Shown: positions 58,085 to 64,000 of the stretch, piece after piece
Position numbering within the stretch: position 1 is the first letter of the stretch
Layout: every line of letters starts with the position of its first letter
Source: a virus
Length of the DNA stretch: 64,000 nt
Virus record (IMG/VR): IMGVR_UViG_3300032291_001290
Location: 37,417 to 101,416 of that record
Strand: one strand, 5' to 3'
Made by a program: the position numbers and the translations under genes
The notes under the pieces: model-generated
Databases searched by the model: none
What the model was told of the DNA's origin: nothing
The model's input: only the letters and a program-made list of their open reading frames with translations

Positions 58085-61000
58085 TAACATGAGTAATATT
58101 TTAAAAGGTTTATTGAACGAAGCCAATCCATATCGCATAAGCGAACCAGAACGTGAGTATGGTGCGCCATTTCAATCTCGTCCAAGAATGGGACCACAAG
58201 AACCAGAAGATGTACCTGATGACTTACCACCACAAGATCCATTCAAACAAGACCCTGCTAAACTAGCAAAAGTAGAATATAGCAAAGATGAAGGTGAAGC
58301 ACCAAACGGCAAACGTTATAACACGGTTATGTCAATTAGTGGTCCTTCAAACGCAGTACGTAATGAAGTTGAGATGTTTAACAAACATCATTGGGGTGCA
58401 AAAAAGATTGTTGACATGAAAACAATTGAAGCAAAGACTCCAAATGGCCCTGCACAGTATACAGTATACATAGTTGACAATCACAAGTATGGCATGTGGA
58501 CTCCATTTAAAGGTGAAAAGCCAGTTGGTGAACCTTTAGTGTTCAAAGAAAGTCAAAATGGTATTAGTGCTAGTGATTTAGCTGACATACTTTATAATCG
58601 CTTAGAAATGCGATATCCTGATATTGTCTCACGTTACGGGCATGAAGTAGTAGGTGATACAATAATGGATGTAGCTGACTTTCATGCTGGCTCAGAAGAA
58701 TTAGGCACTAGTGATGTAAGTATAATGATTCGTCAAATATTGAAAAAATTAGAAAACTACAATGTTGACGAAAGTAAAGAACAAGATTACGGACCCGAAT
58801 ATCAAGCAATGGTAAATCGTGTAGGTCAATTAGCAAAACAAGGTGAGCGTAAAACTGTTTATGATCCTGTTAAGCGTGTGTATAAGACGGTGCCAGTTAA
58901 CCCACCTAAACAGCAAGGCATGGCGGAAGGATCCAATGACGATAATTTCACAATTAATGATATTCATCAACTAGAACAGATTAAAGATTTTGAAACTTTA
59001 AAAGCTAGAGCCAAATATTTAATCAAAGGTAAACCTGCAAGACGCATGAAGCCTGAAAAAATTGCATATTTTTATGACAGAGTAGACACATTAACATCAC
59101 CCATAAAAGTGATTAAAATGATGTATGACTTGTTATTAGCTGGTGAAGGTATGAAAACAATAGGTTCACAAAACAGTACTAATCCAAATGCATATCAAAA
59201 ACGTTTTACCGAAGAAGAACAAGGTGTGGCGGAAGCCCGTACTGACAAAAATCTAACTGAACCAACTTCCTACATACAAGTTAAACAACTTATCGATAAG
59301 ATGGATAAGGGTGGCAAAAATCGTATAGCAAAAGCATTAAGAAAAAATTTAGGTATCACTACACAAGATCAATTAGATGAAAAGTGGAGTCAAAAGTATA
59401 AGAGTAGCATAAATTGTTCACATCCAAAAGGCTTTAGTCAAAAGGCTCACTGTGCTGGTAAGAAAAAGCACAATGAAAGTATTGAGATGGAAATGGTCTG
59501 TGAAGATTGTGGAATGTGCGAGACACATGCCGACCATCAAAATCTAGACGAGGCATGTTGGAAAGGTTATCACAAAGAAGGTAACAAAAAAATGTTTGGC
59601 AAAACATACCCTAACTGCGTGAAGAATGAAGATATTGAAGAAGATAATTCTAGGATCGCAAGAAAACCAGGACAACCTGCTAATAGTAAAAAGCATAGCG
59701 ATTTATACACAGATGAAAATCCTAAAGGCACTATCACTGGTTTAAAATTTGCTACAGCAGAGGATGCTAGAGCCAGTGTATCAAAGATTCGTAACAGTAG
59801 TCGTAGTCACGCACATAAGATTCAAGCCGCTGTAGCAATGGAACAACGTGCTAAGGCTGCAGGAAAATCTGAGGCAGCGTCAGTATATAGAAAATATATA
59901 AATGCTACTAAAAAAACTGACGAGGGTATGGATTTAGAAGAAGCCTGTTGGGATACACATAAGCAAGTAGGTATGAAAAATAAAGGCGGCAAACAAGTTC
60001 CTAACTGTGTGCCTAAGGAAAGTGTGGCGGAAGGCAAAGTTATTAATACCTATCTTTGGCATGGGTCAAGACAAAAGATTCCTATGCTAGAGCCAAGACA
60101 ATCAGTTGATACAGGCGGTGCCGCAGGTAGCAATCAAAATGCTATCTATGCTACCAGTGATCCTAAAGTGGCAATAGCAGTTGGTGGATTGACTACTCCT
60201 GATTCAGATACCGCAATGTTTCCCAACGATCCGCAGATGGTTTTATTCAGTGGCAAAATAAGAAAAGGAGAAAATGTGTATCTGCACAAATTACCTTTCT
60301 ACGGCACAGACGGTAAACCGCAGTTTGTTCAAGGTGCCCATGACAGAGAATTTTATTCAATGCCCGGAGTAAAAGGCATCAAACCTGTAGAAATAAAAGC
60401 AGTTCCAGTAAACAAATATTTGAATTTAATCAGAAAAGCAACGCCAGCAGACTTAAAATTGCGTAAGAAGTATATGAAACAGCAAGGTGTGGCGGAAGGC
60501 TCCGATTCCAATCTATCATATCAAGGTAATTGCACAGAAGATGATGTTATTGAACATATTTTTGGTGATGTTAATAACTTTGCTAACATGGTTGAAGAAC
60601 ACGGTGACGAATTTACTGTTGGTGATTTAGTTGTCAAGTATGATCCAGAAACAGATGTTCATAGTTTCTACTATAAGAAGCAAGGTGTGGCGGAAGAACA
60701 ACATAGTTGCCCACACTGCGGTGGTGAGATGGTTAGTGAAGAACTAATGAACGAAAAGAAAGATGCTTGTTACTACAAAGTTAAGAGTCGTTATAAAGTA
60801 TGGCCTAGTGCTTACGCCAGTGGTGCATTAGTTAAGTGTCGCAAGAAAGGTGCCGCTAACTGGGGCAACAGCACCAAGAATGAAGATTCTATGGATCAAG
60901 TAGACGAGAGTTTGCATGATTGGTTTAATAAAGAAAAATGGGTTCGTATGGACACCAAAGGAAATATAAAAGGACCATGTGCAAGAGAACCAGGTGAAGG

Positions 61001-61563
61001 CAAACCAAAATGTCTTCCACAGAGCAAAGCACACAGTTTAGGTAAAAAGGGTCGTGCAAGTGCAGCCCAACGCAAACGTAGAGAAGATCCTAATCCTGAT
61101 CGTAGTGGTAAAGCTATCAATGTTAACACTAAGAAAAAGTCAAATGAAGGTGTGGCGGAAGATTCTAGTAACAATATCCCAACTATTGGGATCAATGTAA
61201 GAAGTGACGGTGACATTGATTATGCTAGTTTGATAGTTGACGGGAAAAAGAAATACGAATCTAGAAAAACTGACAGTCTTAGACCATACGTGGGTAAAAC
61301 AGTTGGAATTGTTAGAACTGGCAATGGCCCTGCAGTTGCGATTGGACAAGTGACTATAGGTGAACCCATAGTAGTAGATGCAGAAAAGTTCAATAGACTT
61401 AGAAAACAACATCTAGTCCCACAAGGTAGTAAATTCGATATTGATAGTGATGGTACAAAATATCTGTATCCAATGATTAATCCAGTACGCTGGGATAATG
61501 AAAAACCAATAAAAAGTAAGGGTATCGTTTCTAGAAAAATGCAAGAGCAAGGTGTGGCGGAAG
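57746..61563 (+). repeat. Nine dispersed copies of a 13-bp in-frame linker repeat
   Basis: Consensus GGTGTGGCGGAAG, at 57746, 57932, 58917, 59223, 60021, 60486, 60684, 61149 and 61551 (start positions). All are in the same codon phase, GGT-GTG-GCG-GAA-G, encoding (G/S)(V/M)AE. GTG-GCG is unusual next to the GTA/GTT and GCA/GCT favoured in this AT-rich DNA, so the DNA itself has been copied. Copies lie at borders between unlike domains. Confidence 0.93.
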
Positions 61564-61790
61564 AATTTGAATTAGCAGGTGTAGGTGTAGCATACGAACT
61601 AGGTCGCAAAGCATATAAGCAAGGTATGACAATCAGAGACAATCCTTATAGTGCTACAAAAGAAGCACGTAAGTATGATGAATGGGAAAAAGGTCTAGAA
61701 CGTGGCAAACACGATGCAAATGATGCTAGACAATTCCGTAACAGTATAAAAGAAACTAAGAGTAACATTCTAAAAGGTTTAATGGGATGA
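58089..61790 (+). CDS. Modular 1233-residue polyprotein with seven (G/S)(V/M)AE linkers: ART-like, zinc-ribbon, ASCH and RMF-like modules
   Basis: Begins MSNILKGLLNEA (helix ending L-N-E, 9-11). Linkers end at residues 280, 382, 648, 803, 869, 1024 and 1158. Module 1 (1-280): DNHKYGMWTPF and ASDLADILYNRLEMRYPDIVSRYGHEVVGDTIMDV. Module 2 (281-382): helical. Module 3 (383-648): Cys-rich pieces CSHPKGFSQKAHC, MVCEDCGMCETH, ACWKGYHKEG...YPNC and ACWDTHKQVG...VPNC. Module 4 (649-803): TYLWHGSRQKIPMLEP, NAIYATSDPKVAIAVGG, DREFYS, ADP-ribosyltransferase-like. Module 5 (804-869): short acidic. Module 6 (870-1024): CPHCGG ribbon, KKDACYYKVKSRYKVWPSAYASGALVKCRKKGAANWGN and basic RKRREDPNP. Module 7 (1025-1158): ASCH/PUA-like. 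Module 8 (1159-1233): RMF-like. I infer capsid packaging and protease cutting; no homologue was searched. Confidence 0.88.
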   Translation: MSNILKGLLNEANPYRISEPEREYGAPFQSRPRMGPQEPEDVPDDLPPQDPFKQDPAKLAKVEYSKDEGEAPNGKRYNTVMSISGPSNAVRNEVEMFNKHHWGAKKIVDMKTIEAKTPNGPAQYTVYIVDNHKYGMWTPFKGEKPVGEPLVFKESQNGISASDLADILYNRLEMRYPDIVSRYGHEVVGDTIMDVADFHAGSEELGTSDVSIMIRQILKKLENYNVDESKEQDYGPEYQAMVNRVGQLAKQGERKTVYDPVKRVYKTVPVNPPKQQGMAEGSNDDNFTINDIHQLEQIKDFETLKARAKYLIKGKPARRMKPEKIAYFYDRVDTLTSPIKVIKMMYDLLLAGEGMKTIGSQNSTNPNAYQKRFTEEEQGVAEARTDKNLTEPTSYIQVKQLIDKMDKGGKNRIAKALRKNLGITTQDQLDEKWSQKYKSSINCSHPKGFSQKAHCAGKKKHNESIEMEMVCEDCGMCETHADHQNLDEACWKGYHKEGNKKMFGKTYPNCVKNEDIEEDNSRIARKPGQPANSKKHSDLYTDENPKGTITGLKFATAEDARASVSKIRNSSRSHAHKIQAAVAMEQRAKAAGKSEAASVYRKYINATKKTDEGMDLEEACWDTHKQVGMKNKGGKQVPNCVPKESVAEGKVINTYLWHGSRQKIPMLEPRQSVDTGGAAGSNQNAIYATSDPKVAIAVGGLTTPDSDTAMFPNDPQMVLFSGKIRKGENVYLHKLPFYGTDGKPQFVQGAHDREFYSMPGVKGIKPVEIKAVPVNKYLNLIRKATPADLKLRKKYMKQQGVAEGSDSNLSYQGNCTEDDVIEHIFGDVNNFANMVEEHGDEFTVGDLVVKYDPETDVHSFYYKKQGVAEEQHSCPHCGGEMVSEELMNEKKDACYYKVKSRYKVWPSAYASGALVKCRKKGAANWGNSTKNEDSMDQVDESLHDWFNKEKWVRMDTKGNIKGPCAREPGEGKPKCLPQSKAHSLGKKGRASAAQRKRREDPNPDRSGKAINVNTKKKSNEGVAEDSSNNIPTIGINVRSDGDIDYASLIVDGKKKYESRKTDSLRPYVGKTVGIVRTGNGPAVAIGQVTIGEPIVVDAEKFNRLRKQHLVPQGSKFDIDSDGTKYLYPMINPVRWDNEKPIKSKGIVSRKMQEQGVAEEFELAGVGVAYELGRKAYKQGMTIRDNPYSATKEARKYDEWEKGLERGKHDANDARQFRNSIKETKSNILKGLMG

Positions 61791-61848
61791 CTGATCAAGT
61801 ATTCGAATTCTATTGGGCCTTTAAAGGAAACCCCCGTCTAGGATAATA

Positions 61849-62298
61849 ATGGCTCTTTCTTGGCGGGATCAGCAAAAAACATTTTTTGCTAACAACAATA
61901 TAGAATTTGAACAAGACCAAAGAATTATTGATTGGTTAGATACCTCTAAAAAAACATGGGTATATGGAGAAACGTATTTCAATAATAAAGTTCAATTAAC
62001 TAATGATATTTCTACTGCTGAACAAGCATTATTGTTTATAAAAACCAGTAAAAGTATAGGTGTAGTTGAACACTTATGTAAACTGTTGATAAATGTTCCT
62101 AAAGTTTGCATTGCTATAAACAAATTTGTTATCTACACAAACGAATTATCTGATGTTAATGATGATTATGATATTGCATTATTATACTTTATCCAATCAA
62201 TATTTGTAAATCGAAAAATTGACTACCACTATATACCTAACGTTAACGGTAGTTACTTCAATTTTGCCAGCCCCACTACTCAGTTTTTCATAACATGA
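61849..62298 (+). CDS. Hypothetical protein
   Basis: 149 residues, MALSWRDQQKTFFANNNIEFEQDQRIIDWLDTSKKTWVYGETYFNNKVQLTNDISTAEQALLFI. Soluble, mixed alpha/beta; no recognisable motif. Ends in an ATGA overlap with the next gene, suggesting the two products work together. No clear promoter; probably read from upstream. Confidence 0.7.
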   Translation: MALSWRDQQKTFFANNNIEFEQDQRIIDWLDTSKKTWVYGETYFNNKVQLTNDISTAEQALLFIKTSKSIGVVEHLCKLLINVPKVCIAINKFVIYTNELSDVNDDYDIALLYFIQSIFVNRKIDYHYIPNVNGSYFNFASPTTQFFIT

Positions 62299-62885
62299 AT
62301 ACAGTGAAATCTTATTATGATGCAAATGTTGTAAACAGGGTGCGTGTTCAATACGCTATGTATAAAGTAGGGCACCCGTTATTTGCAAAATGGATGCGAC
62401 AAAAACATAAAAAAATACAAAAGGATCTACCAGATAGTTTGATATTGGATCTAATTGAAAATAAAAAAAGTATGTGGATAGATTCTTTTGGATATTGTTT
62501 TAATACCTATAATCCAGATATCATCTCAATTGAAGAAATCAGTATAGTAAATCTCTTAAAAGGAATTCCAAATACTTATTTTAGACATAATTTGCATGAT
62601 TTAAGAATCCATGAAGAATTGTTGAAAACTGTTCAACCTGAAATAGTAGTATATTTTAAATCACAAATTTTTAAATATTTGACAGTTCCTGAACTAATTA
62701 ACAAGATAGTTGAACTTAAAGATATCTATACTGAGCAAGTACTTTGCATTTATTTGGATCTACAATTTATTGATTTTAATAAACTAAAATATCCAATCAC
62801 ACACATTATTGATCAAATCCAGCAAAGTTTTCCTAATGCAACTCTAAAACGTTTAGCTTTAACTGGGTTATTGATAAATATATAA
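62295..62885 (+). CDS. Hypothetical protein
   Basis: 196 residues, starting inside the previous stop. Helical, rich in Ile/Leu/Lys (VVNRVRVQYAMYKVGHPLFAKWMRQKHKKIQKDL), with a late helical half (VPELINKIVELKDIYTEQVLCIYLDLQFIDFNKL). No family recognised. Its 3' end contains the late promoter for Dps. Confidence 0.7.
   Translation: MNTVKSYYDANVVNRVRVQYAMYKVGHPLFAKWMRQKHKKIQKDLPDSLILDLIENKKSMWIDSFGYCFNTYNPDIISIEEISIVNLLKGIPNTYFRHNLHDLRIHEELLKTVQPEIVVYFKSQIFKYLTVPELINKIVELKDIYTEQVLCIYLDLQFIDFNKLKYPITHIIDQIQQSFPNATLKRLALTGLLINI
62873..62880 (+). promoter_or_regulatory. Late promoter core (GATAAATA)
   Basis: GATAAATATATAATAATC inside the end of the previous gene, with ACAGGAA seven bases before the ATG at 62903. 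TTATT/AATAA arms flank the core. Confidence 0.7.
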
Positions 62886-62902
62886 TAATCACAGGAACTA
62901 CC

Positions 62903-63343
62903 ATGTTATCAGATAATTTAAAAGTACTATTAGCTAGTACACAATCTTTTGCAATCAAATCGCAAAACTTTCACTGGAATATTGAAGGTAGTAACTTCCC
63001 ACAATATCACGAATTCTTTAATACATTATATGAAGATGTAAATGCTACAATTGATCCAATCGCTGAGTATATTAGAATCTTAGGTTCTTATACTCCAGGA
63101 AGTTTAACAAGATATGCAGAACTATCAATTATTCAAGACCAAATTAAAATTCCACGTGCCCAACTAATGTTTGCTGAATCACTTAAAGATTGCGAAATGA
63201 TGAGTGAATTAGTTGTTGCTATGTTTGATGAAGCAACCGAAGAACGTCAACAAGGCATTGCTAATTACATGGCTGAACTACAAGACCTATATGGCAAGAA
63301 AGCATGGTTCATTCGTTCCACTCTTAAGACAGAACGTGAGTAA
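62903..63343 (+). CDS. dps: Dps-like ferritin (DNA protection / iron storage)
   Basis: 146 residues. Dps proteins form 12-subunit shells that oxidise iron with H2O2 and shield DNA. The inter-subunit ferroxidase residues are at H24, H36, D51 and E55; their spacing (12, 15, 4) equals that of E. coli Dps (H51, H63, D78, E82). Sequence context KSQNFHWNIEGSNFPQYHEFFNTLYEDV and IAEYIRILG is typical. The Lys-rich DNA-binding N-tail of E. coli Dps is missing. It could protect the phage or host DNA, or manage iron released during infection. The stop overlaps the next gene (TAATG). Confidence 0.93.
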   Translation: MLSDNLKVLLASTQSFAIKSQNFHWNIEGSNFPQYHEFFNTLYEDVNATIDPIAEYIRILGSYTPGSLTRYAELSIIQDQIKIPRAQLMFAESLKDCEMMSELVVAMFDEATEERQQGIANYMAELQDLYGKKAWFIRSTLKTERE

Positions 63344-64000
63344 TGAGAGCAATTGAGTTTATTACAGAAGTTTTTGAGCCCGGTAAAACTAACTGGAAGT
63401 GGCGTCACCGCGGCAGTGAAGAAGCTACTGCTGAATTTACCGTAGGTGATAGAACATATCAATGGCATGCATACTCATACGTTCGTGCAGGCAATCCTAC
63501 TAAGTGGGAAATGCAATTTCGTTTAATTAGAACTCCAAATGACCCTGATGATTTAGACTTGTTTGGTACTACTGGCACAGGCAATGCGGCAGAAGTATTA
63601 TCAACAGCAGTTGATATCACCCGCGCATTCTTACAAGAGTATGGACTTGATAAAGTAGAAGAAATTACATTTAATGCAAAAGAAAACAGTCGCATAGCAT
63701 TGTATGCTAAGATGATTAAGCGTTTATTACCTGATTGGGATTTATATCAAAAATATAGTATAGATAACGGCATGGAGTATCACTTAACTGACCGTAGAGC
63801 ATACGACAAGCCTGAAAATAAAATTGCAGAAGAAATTACCGATGAGATGGCTCTCAAACAATTCACTCCAATGGGTGACTTTAACAAACCAGGGCCATTC
63901 AGAGGGGTTGACAAACGTTTAATTCCCCATCCGACTAATCAACTAAAGACACAACGGTTCTTTGAAAAAACTCCCTACGATTTTAGATTGTTCTTTAGTA
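63343..64000 (+). CDS. GNAT-like protein with capsid-targeting-like N-terminus, cut by window edge
   Basis: At least 219 residues; no stop before the end of the window. MRAIEFITEVFEPG begins with a helix ending I-T-E (7-9), close in style to the T4 internal protein start. Residues ~20-150 (WKWRHRGSEEATAEFTVGDRTYQWHAYSYV, GTGNAAEVLSTAVDITRAFLQEYGLDKVEEITFNAKENSRIALYAKMIKRLLPDW) match the acetyltransferase-like domain of the protein at 55471 and its A-x-E-x-S-R-x-x-L-Y motif. The C-terminal part (GPFRGVDKRLIPHPTNQLKTQRFFEKTPYDFRLFF) is a separate module. Candidate packaged effector. Confidence 0.8.
   Translation, partial: MRAIEFITEVFEPGKTNWKWRHRGSEEATAEFTVGDRTYQWHAYSYVRAGNPTKWEMQFRLIRTPNDPDDLDLFGTTGTGNAAEVLSTAVDITRAFLQEYGLDKVEEITFNAKENSRIALYAKMIKRLLPDWDLYQKYSIDNGMEYHLTDRRAYDKPENKIAEEITDEMALKQFTPMGDFNKPGPFRGVDKRLIPHPTNQLKTQRFFEKTPYDFRLFFS

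Noticed and set aside
57746-61563. CRISPR-like array
   Set aside because: The repeat units are only 13 bp, are in one coding phase, and have spacings of about 185 to 985 bases with coding sequence between.
61787-61846. A 19-codon open frame (MTDQVFEFYWAFKGNPRLG) starting in the polyprotein stop codon
   Set aside because: The ATGA overlap is suggestive, but the frame is too short and has no ribosome site of its own; it may only be leader sequence for the gene at 61849.
1-64000. Prophage or mobile element hallmarks
   Set aside because: No integrase, attachment repeats, transposase or insertion-sequence ends were seen.

Overview
The window is a densely coded, AT-rich, mostly plus-strand segment of a T4-like myovirus genome. 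The evidence is a set of T4-type morphogenesis proteins (tail sheath gp18, tail tube gp19, neck gp13 and gp14, sheath stabiliser gp15, head completion gp4, small terminase gp16) together with T4-type replication proteins (the gp41 helicase C-terminus at the left edge, clamp loader gp44, dNMP kinase gp1). About 20 short TAAATA cores, most often GATAAATA, sit just upstream of genes and look like T4-type late promoters. No integrase, tRNA, CRISPR array or insertion sequence was seen. The host cannot be named from the sequence; the small intergenic gaps and the iron-sulphur, chaperone and Dps genes fit the large T4-like phages of marine and fresh water.

Layout. 1-6965: helicase end, small structural or unknown genes, an IscA-type Fe-S carrier, an SGNH-like protein and a PD-(D/E)XK exonuclease. 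7018-11500: fibre-like virion proteins and a coiled-coil membrane protein. 11511-15047: a minus-strand island (Nudix, gp15, gp14) closed by a bidirectional terminator on one side and back-to-back late promoters on the other. 15088-19453: sulfotransferase-like protein, an early-type gene, MazG, gp13, dNMP kinase and a degenerate HNH-like gene. 19574-29907: tail sheath, tail tube, tube-like baseplate protein, gp4, gp16 and two capsid-internal candidates. 30005-37141: fibres and the GH19 endolysin. 37153-43973: small genes, a DnaE-like fragment protein, a GroES-like co-chaperonin, a Bax-inhibitor-1 membrane protein, gp44 and PhoH. 44146-49735: structural genes, holin, DnaJ and ClpA. 49768-64000: very large multidomain proteins, a glycosyltransferase and Dps.

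The most unusual region is about 50.3-64 kb. A 1391-residue protein joins a nucleotidyltransferase fold, a complete set of ATP-dependent ligase motifs and an HxGH nucleotidylyltransferase. Next to it is a 1233-residue protein cut into eight modules by seven in-frame copies of a 13-bp DNA repeat encoding (G/S)(V/M)AE; two more copies lie in the preceding gene. The modules include candidate ADP-ribosyltransferase, zinc-ribbon, ASCH and ribosome-modulation-factor-like domains. Because many proteins here begin with a short helix ending in (L/I)xE, like the T4 capsid-targeting sequence and its prohead-protease site, I infer a head-packaged polyprotein that the maturation protease could cut into separate injected effectors.

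A second recurring theme is regulatory: several promoters lie inside inverted repeats whose right arm carries or touches the ribosome binding site, so read-through RNA would hide the site and promoter-initiated RNA would expose it. Other late cores lie only 4-8 nt from the start codon and predict leaderless or nearly leaderless mRNAs. No gene-free stretch longer than about 300 bases exists; the longest gaps (about 120-170 bases) hold terminators, promoters and leaders.
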